The notes below the pieces were generated by a model, which was not told the origin of the DNA, ran no database searches, and worked only from the letters and a program-made list of their open reading frames with translations. A program made the position numbers and the translations under genes. This document shows positions 26,701 to 37,666 of a DNA stretch of 64,000 nt, one piece after another (position 1 is the stretch's first letter; each line of letters begins with the position of its first letter). Source of the stretch: Apostichopus japonicus (Eukaryota; Echinodermata; Holothuroidea; Aspidochirotida; Stichopodidae); NCBI RefSeq assembly GCF_037975245.1, contig NC_092574.1, positions 17,890,713 to 17,954,712 of the forward strand, given 5' to 3'.

Positions 26701-29700
26701 TGCTGTCGTCTGTATACAAAAATCAGACATGTAAGTACATTTTGAAAATTGCAAGGGCGTAGGAACCGGGGGGTGCTGGGGGTGCCAGCCCCCCCAGTGA
26801 AAAATGTGGAGGGGCAGAAGTATCATTCTGCCCCCCCGCTTCGCAAGTCAGAAAACCCCTTTGTCATTTCCAAATGAGAAAAAAATCTCATTTGGAGCAC
26901 CAAATTGCATCTAAGGCCAGGTGAAAATGCAAAATTATTTACAAAATGGAGTGGGTGTTGAAGTGTGTTACATTGCACCAAATTGCATCTGAGGCCACCT
27001 GGAAATGCCAAAAAATTCCAAAGGGGAGGGGGACACCCCCTCCCCTTAGACCCCTCCCCCAGGCCGGCCATCAGTCTTCAGCCCCTCCACTCAAAAGTAC
27101 CTTCCTACACCACTGGAAAATTGAGTAACTTGCGATCATCTCAAGGGTAACCATTCTCCCTCCACTGTTGAAGATGCAGTTTGGGTTTAGATTTGCTAAG
27201 ATCTGGTGGTGCTACCTTAGCACCTGAGGTGATTAGCACCTATGGTGGGTGCTACCTTGTCTGGTGGTGCTTCATTGTACAGTTAATTAAGAGAAACACC
27301 AGGGACATGAAGAGGTAATACGTCACAATTTGTGAAACCCCAAACCAGTCTGAACTGGATCAGTAACAATCAGTAACGAGGAGCAACCCATGATCATGCA
27401 ATAGGCGGAGTAGATTCGGGTATGTTTGAGCGTTTCCTGGGCTTTGTCAGAATTTGCACAAAGTTACAATGAATCCAAAACAAAATGCAGTGAATCTCTT
27501 AAGCCTTTAGTCTATCACTATTCGGACATGCAGACCAATCTGGATTTTTTGGAAGATAAAAGATAAATGCTGATATACAGGTTTTCATTTATTCATTCTG
27601 GAGTTTGCATGCATCTGCAGTTCTCAAAATAGTCAGTGACAACCAGACATCTATTGGAAGTAAAGTATTCTGGTGTATTACATCCTCAGACCTACAGCTT
27701 CAGATGATCAATTCTGTGGAATTTTGAAAGCCTTTTAATAGCTTTTCCAAGTGATTGATAAATACTATGGCGAATGTCTCCCTCTCTTTTTTTTCCAGTT
27801 ACATGTTCGATGAGCCCTCCAGTTATTTAGACGTCAAACAAAGGTTAAAGGCCGCCTTGAGCATCAGAAATTTGATAGATTCCGACAAGTGAGTTTGATT
27901 ACAAGAAGTGAATCTGTGATGGTTTTTTTTTTGCAATGTTGTGTAGCAAATTTTTAGCAGGAACTAGTTACTAGATGGATTCAACAATGTATTTAAATAA
28001 AGGGTTAGTCAGAGAGAAATTCATGATTGCAATTGTTATCAGAAGATCATAATTTCACACAAATAAACTTTCCTAACCTGTCAAATAGTGCTTGAAATTG
28101 TGTTGTATAGTTTATGAATTTTAACTTATTTTGGAATTTTTAAACAATCGAGTTCATTTAGCTTGACTAGGCAATTTCATTTCTCCTGATCACGTTTAAT
28201 GAAATGTCCAAAGCTTGAAGCCATGTGATCTGATTCTGTATTGATTAATAGTATTTTCCGAAAGGTGTCTGGACGACAATTTAAACAGAATCTTGAAGAG
28301 TTCAATACTTCATTATTCTTTTGATGGAAATATCTCAGAGTGTCTTAAATTTTGATGATTTGCGATACTCAATAATATTGTAAGTTACTTTGGTGGAATT
28401 GGCAAACAAGTGCAAACAGCTGATTTACTGGAAAGGATTCAGTTCTCTCATGTTTTCGTTGATAGTGGATATAATTGTGGGCTTAGAGTAACTCTTACAA
28501 ACCTCTTCTTCCTTTATACTCTTTTTCTTCGTAACTTACAGATACATCATCGTAGTGGAACATGACCTTAGCGTGTTGGATTATCTGTCAGACTTTATCT
28601 GTTGTTTGTATGGTGAACCTGGTGCCTATGGTGTAGTAACTATGCCCTTCAGTGTCAGAGAAGGTAAGTACATTGGGGGCTTCCCTCCTGGGGGTATCTA
28701 AAATATCATATTATATTGTGACACATTTCATAGTATTTTTGTCAAAAAGTTAAGGGTACGGCTTTCTCTAGATTTCTGGAACAGTGGTAGTGGTGGTTGC
28801 TCAAGATCAAGCGTTTGGTAAGGAAGTATTTCCTGCGATAGCTGCGTGTAGTGTACCCTATGCAAAATCAAGGTGACAGAAGTATATTCGTCCGCCTGAT
28901 TCGACCCTTCTCGTTTTATCCCAGCACATTTAAGGACTTAGTTACAGGGTTGTTACCATAGTGGATAGCCCTGGGAGGACCTGGCCAGCACTGGAATCTA
29001 CTAACAGTCGCTGTTTTCAGTATTTATATTTTCTGTGGCCGCTGAGAGCATTGAAGTATATTTGTCAGAGAATATTTCAGATGCTAACATTATGCACACA
29101 GAAAACCTGATGCACCTGTTTTGCAATAGTGAAGCATACTGGACTGAATTTTGCAATGCTCAAGGGTCACACGGTCATCTCAAATTATGACAAACAGAAA
29201 GCATTGTTATTTGAAAGATACAGCAGTAGGTAATCTTTGGAAGTCAAGCAACAAGCTTCCTTTTTTATGTAATATGCTAAATTATCTTGTGTTATCAAAA
29301 TGATTGAACAAAAAATAAACTGTTATGACAATCGTCTTGCAACAGGAATTAATATATTTCTGGATGGCTACGTCCCAACCGAAAATTTACGATTCCGAGA
29401 AACTTCGTTGGTCTTCAAAGTCTCGGAGACGGCAGAGGAGGAAGAAATCAAGCGGATGGCCCACTACAAGTATCCTGCAATGTCAAAGACGCTAGGTAGG
29501 TTCCTTATAGGACTTCATGATAATTGATCATTTATGAGAGCATGGCGGCCAACTAGCTAAGGCATCGGACTCGTGATCCAAGGATTGCTGGTTCGATTCC
29601 TGCCTAGTTCATTGCGTTGTGTCCTTGGGCAAGATGCTTTATCTCAATTGCTTCTCTCCACCCAGGGGTTAAATGGGTACCTGTGAGGTAACTTGTCATT

Positions 29701-32594
29701 GGGTGCAGTATATAACTGCTGTCGACTGGAGGGATTGTCTCTGGGACAGGTTATCATTGACCAAGGGTATTATAACTTCTGTAAAGCGCTTTGAGACCTA
29801 ATGCTGGTATAAAGCGCTATATAAAAAGCAAGTATTATTGTTATTATCACTTCTTTTCGTTCCAGGAATTTTGCTTTTCGTGAAATTGCTTGCCAAACAG
29901 AGAGAGCTGTGTTTTTAAATATTGTTCATGTTCTTTAAACTAAACCTGAAAAAAAAACAGTTTTCCATCTACTTTAATCACGCTCAATAATGCTGCATGT
30001 ATTTACCTCTATAGCTTTGATTTATAGAAATAAGCACAGTATAGGCCAGTCTTTACTCGTAAAGATGCTTTCAAAGAAAGTGGAACATCTTATCCTCACT
30101 TTGTTTGTTTTCCAGCTTTAGAAACCGACTCTGATTGTCCAATTTGTTTGCGTTTCTTTTTGCAGGTGACTTTCATCTTGACATCAAGGCGGGAGAGTTC
30201 AGTGACTCTGAGATCATCGTCATGCTGGGAGAGAACGGAACGGGGAAGACGACTTTCATCAGGATGTTAGCTGGGCGGCTAGCACCCGACGATGGATCAG
30301 GTAACGTACTAGTACCCCGCTCCCCACGCATCCGCATGGAAATCTCGGAGCTCCTTCCAGCATCACCCAATTTCAAATATTTACTGAAAATTGCAGTTCT
30401 CCCATAATTGCGTATTATTATGATTATTCTTTCATTCATTCCCCACAAGTGAGGTCGTTTCTTTGTTTGAACTTTGCCTCTGTTTAGGGGACGTACCGAT
30501 GCTGAACATCAGTTATAAGCCCCAGAAGATCAGCCCCAAATCTGAGGGAACTGTTCGTCAGCTGCTGCATAACAAGATCAGAGATGCCTACATCCACCCT
30601 CAGTTTATAACGGACGTCATAAAACCTCTGGTTGTCGACGCCGTCATGGACCAAGAGGTACCTAATCACTTTTAATTAATTTCCGGGCATCATGTTTTTA
30701 ATTAATATCGGGGCGTCATGTTTTTAATTAATGTCCGGGCATCATGTTTTTGTTAAGTGATCGGTGTGGTATCATAGGCGTTAGGGACCGATCCCTGCGT
30801 TGGAACGTGGAGTGGGACGGTGGTGTTGAGAGGGTCGGGAAGGCGAGGGGTGGGGGGAGAGTGGGTTCGGGGAGGAATTTTAGAACACTGTTCCATAGAC
30901 CTTGGGAGTTAAGAAAATAGATGAAAGCATTGGCTCTAATATCACCAACACTAAGGAAGTTTCTGCCATAAAACAATTTGGTAGAGCTACTAGCTGTCTA
31001 GACCTTGTAAAATCCTTTCTTTGGCAAGTAAAGAAATCTGTCGGTCACTCTAGGCTAGCGGCACCACCGTCACATGAGCACAGTCTGTTGCATAATAGGT
31101 CACTCAGTAGCTCCTTGGTCAGTGCTGACCCTTAGTAATTGATATTAGCATTCTTTGTTAACTTTCTTTACTAGCTTTGCTTTTCTTTCGATGATCAGCA
31201 TCCACGTAAGGTGATATATGATTGAATCTTAGGCATAGATGCCACTGTGACTGCCTCGTGTTAATAATAATTCACTTCTCGGAAAAACACAGAAATGTAA
31301 GGGCGGGCAGTATCATGGGCTCACTTCACCTTCTTTTCTTCATACTTCATCGTCGTACTTCTGCTGTGTGTTCCTGTTAAACGAATTGATACCCATAAAT
31401 GAGGCCTCTCTCGTAACATCTGATTCGCTGCTCTCTTCACAGGTGCAGAACCTGTCTGGTGGTGAATTGCAGAGAGTGGCGTTGACTCTGTGTCTGGGGA
31501 AGCCAGCGGACGTGTACCTCGTGGACGAACCGTCGGCTTACCTGGATTCCGAGCAGCGTCTGGTGGCAGCCAAGGTCATCAAGAGGTAGATTAGAGAGAT
31601 TGAATTTGTTCAGTTACCTACCGTTTAAGCAGTTTGTTTTGTATTTCCATATTTTGGGGGTTGGAATAGAGGATATGTTCTTGTTAGGTACTATCATCCT
31701 TGTGTTTAAACCTTGATATCTCCTCCATTCCCGCTCTAAGCAATTATGATGTTGTCACCTTTCCAGGTTCATCCTCCACGCTAAGAAGACCGGCTTCGTC
31801 GTGGAGCATGACTTCATCATGGCAACGTACCTGGCTGACCGTGTGATTGTCTTTGAAGGTAACCCGTCAGTGTCTAGTACAGCGAACAGGTGAGTAACCT
31901 TCTGGATGGATCGATACTCTCATTTATTGTTACGTCGATGTTGTCGAGTGGACATTGTAGATGTTATAATATTTACGGTGTTTTTTTCTTCAAATTCCTA
32001 TTTTCTTTCATGATGCATGTCTTAAAATTTGCATGCATGTCTTAAAACCCCATTTTGGTTTGTTATTCGTTATTGCTGGGAAAGAACTTGTTTATGCATA
32101 TCTCACATGACAGATCAGTTTGAAATGGTTATGAAAATAAGCATCTGAGACCAGTGTATATGCTGTCCAAATCCAGAGTGATTCTGCTGTGCGAGAAATA
32201 GCAAGCTCTTCGGCATCCATAAATCCCCACATTACATAAATGATGATTGCCAACTTAAATCTGAAATGTTTCCCCAATAATGGATTGAAGTTCAGTACTG
32301 AAAGTGCTTTGTTAAGTGCGAGTCTCATTGTTGTTCCGCTAATTTTATCTTTTTAAAAATTTGCCAGTTGCAATCGTTTGATGTGTTTGATGACTATTTT
32401 CATCAGCCTTGTTTCGTTCTCGCTCTTCCAATAGGCCTGAAATCCTCCTGAAAGGTATGAACAAGTTCCTGCAGAGCCTGGCCATAACTTTCAGACGTGA
32501 TCCTACCAACTTCAGACCAAGGATTAACAAGCTTCACTCGGTCAAGGACGCGGACCAAAAATTGACCGGTAACTACTTCTTCCTGGAGGATTGA
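20772..32594 (+). CDS. ABCE1: ABCE1 (RLI1), ribosome recycling ATPase, 15 coding exons
   Basis: Cytosolic Fe-S/ABC ATPase that splits terminated or stalled ribosomes into subunits. Coding exons: 20772-20874, 21595-21680, 22705-22802, 24059-24176, 24742-24879, 25474-25543, 26634-26730, 27799-27888, 28542-28663, 29346-29495, 30166-30300, 30488-30657, 31443-31585, 31767-31889, 32435-32594. All introns are GT-AG and the phases join exactly to 600 aa (human: 599). The N-terminal ferredoxin-like domain has cluster cysteines 16, 21, 25, 29, 55, 58, 61 and 65. NBD1 has Walker [10 protein letters not shown] at about 110-118, signature LSGGE at 217-221 and Walker B YMFDE at 238-242. NBD2 has Walker [10 protein letters not shown] at about 379-387, signature LSGGE at 463-467 and Walker B VYLVDE at 483-488. 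Both NBDs keep the VVEHD H-loop. The start matches the family [11 protein letters not shown]. Nothing is broken; this looks like the functional single-copy gene. Confidence 0.98.
20875..21594 (+). other. ABCE1 intron 1
   Basis: Spliced GTAAGA...TTTTCAG. No embedded gene is recognised; there is a G-run near 20987. Confidence 0.8.
21701..22010. repeat. Minisatellite, 22-25-bp unit, about 14 copies, in ABCE1 intron 2
   Basis: Array of a unit with core GAGCAGTCAATGCTTTTTC, with variants such as CAGTAAATGCCTTCCCC. It begins about 20 bases after the exon 2 donor at 21681. The unit is 22-25 bp and no copy is perfectly conserved throughout, so the array is moderately old. Confidence 0.9.
22965..23158. 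repeat. 98-bp tandem duplication in ABCE1 intron 3
   Basis: Two adjacent copies begin TCGAAGTATGATCACAGAG at 22965 and 23063. They differ at only a few positions (for example GAGCC against GAGGC, and ATTTGAAA against ATTTAAAG at the ends). The high identity points to a recent duplication. Confidence 0.92.
24905..24960 (+). other. G-run cluster with quadruplex potential
   Basis: At least five G-runs of three or more within about 50 bases on the coding strand of ABCE1 intron 5, including a run of nine or more. Four closely spaced runs meet the usual G-quadruplex pattern; folding is not shown. Confidence 0.5.
25110..25230. repeat. AT-rich degenerate repeat
   Basis: Repeated TTTTGGACAATAAAAAAT-like units interspersed with (TA)n, in ABCE1 intron 5. 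Low complexity; no gene is seen. Confidence 0.6.
26108..26156. repeat. Dispersed hairpin repeat, copy 1
   Basis: Contains GGCCTGACGTTTCGATC followed by the hairpin GATCCTAGCAGGATC (26129-26143, six-base stem, three-base loop) and CTTCTTCAAAGGCT. The same block occurs in reverse orientation at 53648-53700 and in degraded form at 51635-51680. It lies in ABCE1 intron 6, followed by a purine-rich stretch to about 26460. Confidence 0.75.
26200..26460. repeat. Purine-rich low-complexity tract
   Basis: About 250 bases of almost uninterrupted GA-rich sequence. The antisense frame (proline/leucine/serine-rich) stays open because of composition and is not a gene. 'caagttgttaggtc' occurs on both sides (about 26087 and 26463), hinting that the tract and the hairpin repeat belong to one inserted element. 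Confidence 0.5.
26752..27115. mobile_element. hAT-type MITE, copy 2, with 8-bp target duplication
   Basis: 364-bp element with the same termini as the copy at 18803-19175 (left CAAGGGCGTAGGAA; reverse complement of right CAGTGGTGTAGGAA). It is flanked by the perfect 8-bp direct repeat GAAAATTG at 26744-26751 and 27116-27123. It lies in ABCE1 intron 7, starting only 21 bases after the exon 7 donor. It has no coding capacity and differs from copy 1 by scattered substitutions and homopolymer lengths. Confidence 0.92.
29541..29850 (+). mobile_element. tRNA-derived SINE in ABCE1 intron 10
   Basis: The head resembles a tRNA with pol III promoter boxes: an A-box-like TAGCTAAGGCATCGG near 29555 and B-box GGTTCGATTCC at 29590-29600. 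A central part includes GTGTCCTTGGGCAAGATGC, followed by the tail AAGCGCTTTGAGACC...TAAAGCGCTATATAAAA and an ATTATT simple repeat. This architecture is typical of tRNA SINEs of marine invertebrates (recalled, not searched). No clear target duplication is seen. Confidence 0.82.
30674..30752. repeat. 26-bp tandem repeat, three copies, in ABCE1 intron 12
   Basis: Three units of TTTTTAATTAATNTCCGGGC plus ATCATG, period 26, beginning about 16 bases after the exon 12 donor at 30658. Small changes separate the units (TTCC, ATCG, GTCC). Confidence 0.85.
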
Positions 32595-35500
32595 GGCATA
32601 GCAGACAGACGGAATGAAAGTGTAACCCCCAAAAAGGCTGCAGTCCAGAAGATGTCAGCTCCGTACACAAGACAAAAGACAAACAAGAGCATTGTTTTAA
32701 GAGCTTTAGTTATCAGCTAACTCTCCTGTTGCTCTTACAGTTGAACAGAAAAGGATGTGCATCACATCTTGGGAGTATGACCAGAGGAACTTCTGCCAGC
32801 CATTTTTTTCATTCTTTTTGCTTTCTTTTTTCTGTAATTTTTTGTTTACTCGTTATTGTTTTAGACATAATCATCATGTCGGGTTATGATGCATATATAC
32901 ATATTCTCCCCGTGGATTTTTCTTGTGCTTCTTAAACATAACTCGGTCAAGGGGCTGTCATTTTGCCAATATGTGGTATCATAGTGTCACTCGGAGGTCA
33001 AATCTCCAAGACTTCTTTTCTAACCTATTGGTTACCTTTCATGATGGATGTATGCAGCATTGCTTCTCTCCAACAATACAGTCATTAGTTAAATGTTACA
33101 ATTTATCATCTCTATGAATGAAAATAAGGGAATTCATGCTTTAAAGAGGAACATTGATAAAGTTCAAGCAATTGCTTGAACTGTGATGTTATTTTTAAAC
33201 TTGGTCAAGTCTTTAAAACTTAGAATACAATATGATGGAATGCATAAAATGTGGAATTGAATTGAATTTTCAGGCGGTGGATGTGCATCATAAGCATCCC
33301 TGTCAAAAATTATTTTAGGAGGAAAGATACAGGCAAGGAAGGGTAGTAGTTAGGTTGTGGGTGGGTGTAGGGGGGGGGGTTAGGGTTTTCTTCATGTGTT
33401 ACTTTCCATTTGGGTTTCTTCATTCTGTTCTTGATGGCATTAAATGGTGGTGTGTCCAAGGTTGGATGTTTTGGGTAACAGTTGGGCTCTTGTTTAGAGT
33501 TTCTGTTCTTCTCATTAGCTGATTTTGTCTAGTTGTTCAGTTAATATCAATATTTTCACGTCAGTAGTATAATCAACAGATTCTACATCTTCCAAAAGGG
33601 TGTACTTTCTTTTGGCTAAAATGATAAATTGTTTTCCAGTGTTTGGAAATGAATAATACTTGTATCTGTTGGTAAATACTTTGATATTCTTTGCCTGTGT
33701 CTTACAAAAAGGTGGTTTTTTTTATCCAAGGAGAAAAAAATGGAAAAGACTATCAGACTTCCTCCTGCTCATTCAAATAGTTGATGCTCTAATGCAAGTT
33801 TGGATTGTTGTAAGGCTGCAATCAATATAAGCACTTATTACTATCAGATATCAAAATTTATATTGTTTTATAGTAAAGTTGGCTAAATTCTCTTATTTCA
33901 ATAAATAGAGGGATGTTTAATATTTATTAAGAGAATACTGATCACCTTTATAGGCTTGGTATTACACAAGCATGGGTGTCATTTATTATGTAATCCCCTT
34001 GTTACTGTAATGTAGAAGTTACATTGGGTATATTAGACAAGGTCGTATATTAGTTTTCGGTATGAAATTGTTTTGTATAAATGAAAAGTTCAGGCCTTAA
34101 ATTGTGACTTGCCCGAGTGAACAGAAAGAGTCCCCCCTATTTTGACAGAATATTAAAGCAATTGATTTAAGTATTAAGGTAACGCTATGTCGTAGTCTTC
34201 TGTTGAGTATTAAATATTGTCTCCCGAAATTTTCTGGTTTATTTAAGATGAAGTCGTTAAAGGGACTTCAGAGCGTAGTCTTCTTGACCTAACTGCAAAG
34301 AAGGAAGAAAATCTTTCCTATGGTAGAAATAATGCACAAATTTACCAATTTACTCTTTAAAGGCCGTGTAGAAATCGCAGAGGATTGTAATTCATAGCTA
34401 AGTAGATATATTGTCATTAATTACATTAAAATATTATGGTAGCTATCTGTTTTAAAATTTAACAACTATTTTAAAGTCTGTCAAGTGTGAAGTGTACCGA
34501 AGGACTGTACCTCTAGGGAATCTTTATGAATTAAACATTGATGATAAACGTGTTAAGAACCAACATTGAAATGTCTTAATTTTCATCTTTGTAAATTTGA
34601 ATTAAAAGTGAATTTATGAAAGGAATATGGAGGGGTTGATTGGTGAGGGGGCATGGGGGTGGGAGAGGGAATCCATGATCATAGTTTATATTAGTAAAAT
34701 ATTGGAAGAAGCTACATGCAAACTGTCAGATGAAGTTTCAATGATTAAGAAACTTTCTTTAAAGATATTTGGGTGAATGTGTTTGTGTGCAAAGTGGAAG
34801 CTACTTCAATAACTAATTGGTACTCTAAGACTTACTCATGATCCCTCACTCCCCCCTCACCCTCTCCTTGAGTTAATCTGGGTCACATATAACAGTGGAG
34901 ATAAGGCATGGTATATTGTTAGAGAATGTGGTAGAGAGCTATGTGGCAATTATTTCGAACACATTCCCTGATGAAAATCTATCAGTGGACATCTTGTTTA
35001 AACCTGTTTAGTTTACATTCCAACCCCTTATATCTCTTATTACAAAGCAAAGTTCATATTTCCTTGCTTTCTACACAAAATTCCAGCAGTTCAAAATTCA
35101 ACTGTACAAGCTTCTGCATTTTCCTCTTACATGGTATGATGTCAAGCATGGTTAAGCAAGGTTTTGGCCTTCCTCAAGTGAGTTGATCATCAAATGAGAC
35201 TAGTCCCTGTGTCATTGCCATTGGCAAAACTGTGTAATCTAACTCTTAGCTTTGATTTCAGTTTTCAATTCCTTGAAACATGAGTTAAAATATTGGTCAT
35301 ACAAGTTTCCAGAAGTAGTACCAGTTATTACACCAGTGCTTTGTCAAGATTCATATGTTTTGTTGCTTGCAACAATATGTGGGTCACAATTGTGCTAATA
35401 CCTTCATACACTGGTTGGATTTTGCAAGACACTTGATTTTGATTTAAATTTGGATACAGGACCCTTTAAAAGTGAATGCACCATATCTGCCGGGCTAATC

Positions 35501-37666
35501 CTCGTTGTCGACGGTAACCGTGTTCGGTCACAAACACTGAGAGTAAGATAGGAACCAACAATGGTTTAAGCTTAAAGAAAAATTGTTGATGTAAAATAAA
35601 ATGTTTGAGTGTTAATTTGCATGATAATGGAAGACACAAATAAATGAATTTGACTACTGATTTGTATGCATAAAGGTTTTACTTTGCTCTTTTACATAGA
35701 ACTTTACAGAGTTTTACTCTGCGATAGTTTTATGTTGACTTTGAGACAAAAATGGCATGTGATCATTTGAAGTATTTCATAGCACAAAAATTCCTTACAC
35801 TACAACTAGTGTGCCCCCACCCCCTCCCAAATGACCCTAGATAATGTGTCCAATTTATGTGTTCCATTTATGTACACTGACTGAACGATCAAAATCCTGC
35901 CACAGTAAAATTAACAATGTTTCTTTATGGAGACCGAGTGAAGTAGTATATAACAATAACATAATTAATAAAAAATTCTCTGAAATTTTGGTTTCTTAAA
36001 ACAAAGATTTGGAACTGCCAAGATAGAAGATTTCCCCGGCTGTCCCGAAAAAACTACAGACTGTTATGGCATGTAAATCTTGTTCATGAATATGCAGTTC
36101 TCTGTAGTCTAATATATTCAGGATACTACAATTTCATTCTTAATATAATCATGTGAGCTGATACAATGTTAGGGTAATAATCAGTAACAGTATTAGAAGG
36201 CAATGATTTACATTGACAGGATGGGTATCAGTACATCCTTGTATATTTTGGTAACCAGACTGTTTTTATAATCACACCGAACGTTGAGAAACAGGAAGTT
36301 TGGTTTCATCCATGTTGCCATGTTGTTTATTGCTTTAAGGCTAAAACAATCCAAACAGACAGTGTTAAGTAGAGCCGTTAAGAAAGGATAAAACCAGAAA
36401 GCCAACTGGCTTAATAGTGACAATTTCCTAATGTGAAATTCAACCCAAGATGTACTTTTTGGGTTATCCTGTTTACAAGGTTTATCAGATTTTGACCTCT
36501 GTCGACCTTCGTAGAAAAGAACAAGATTCTCCTAATTAATAACATGGAACCATGTTGTCCTTTTGGAGTTGGTGTTTACAAGGTATCACAGAGACACACA
36601 CACTCCCACCATCGCATCTAGATACCTTTTGCCTTAGGGAAAGAATAACAAAACAGTTACACAGATGTCTTGCAGGGGGCATAGCCAGGGAAATAAAAGT
36701 CATATACATGCTACTAAATAGTGAATACCACTAGAGCTACTAGGACCTAACTCTCCCCACCCTCACACCCCCCTTCCAAAAGAATGACCCTACCAAAAAC
36801 ACAGAATGCTGCGTTCTGTCTTCCCATCGAAATGCCTTTCCATTCATTCACAAATCAGAATAGTAGATTTATTCCATAATGACGAATGACTAGCTGTAGA
36901 GTAAGAGCCCAAGACTAAGATATCAAAGTAATCAAACCCTGTTCTTACTATAAAAAAAGCCTTGGGAATCTGAAATTTTCATTTCATTGAACATATTGTA
37001 AGATTTACACAAGATGTACCATTAAAGTCCCATGAAAAATTTAAATTTACACCCATTGTGCCCCTTCAAATGACTTTCAAAGCTATACAGTATTGAGTCC
37101 TACATTTTCATGGATTGCAAGAAATTTAGTGAGGCACGGGTAATTGTTTCTTGCAATCAATAACTATGATGTCACTCTCATTAATATGCATGTTTGCAGT
37201 CTGGAAATCACCCCGCAGATTTTTATCCTCACACATTCTCCTATCGTTTTCACTAAAATTATTCACACGTATTGTAAAATCAGTAGCTGTTTTGTCATGT
37301 GACTCTTTAATTGAACTCAATATGCAGGTTGAAACCTTATCTGAGGTTTCTTAATCATGGTCAAAATTGCCAAAGAAACTTCCTACATATTTACGTAAAG
37401 GAAGAAAATAAAGAGGAGGTAACATTGTGACATTTACAGAGTTGAAAAAGGGGGGCATATATAGATGAACTAAAATGCAACGAGAATGCTTTTCAGTGTT
37501 TTCAAGCAATGTGTTTTCAAGCAAGACTGCTGACTTCTATGTTTGCTTGAAGTACAGTACGGAGCACTTGAGAAAGTCTGGAAAGAGATTACTTCGAGAC
37601 TCGGTGCTCTCTTGTCGCCACAAGTGATGGTCCTTGCCAAATGCACGTTCCAGCGTCCTCGGTGCA
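32595..37666. other. Convergent 3' ends of ABCE1 (+) and MCTS1 (-)
   Basis: No conserved coding exon is seen. Candidate poly(A) signals for ABCE1 are AATAAA at 33900-33905 and 35595-35600. For MCTS1 a candidate is TTTATT at 36868-36873 (AATAAA on the minus strand). Short frames here (for example 34941-35186) have no family resemblance. Minor G/C-runs occur near 33370 and 34640. Confidence 0.4.

Noticed and set aside
29541-29615. Functional tRNA gene
   Set aside because: The head has A and B boxes but no convincing acceptor stem, and it continues into a SINE body and tail.
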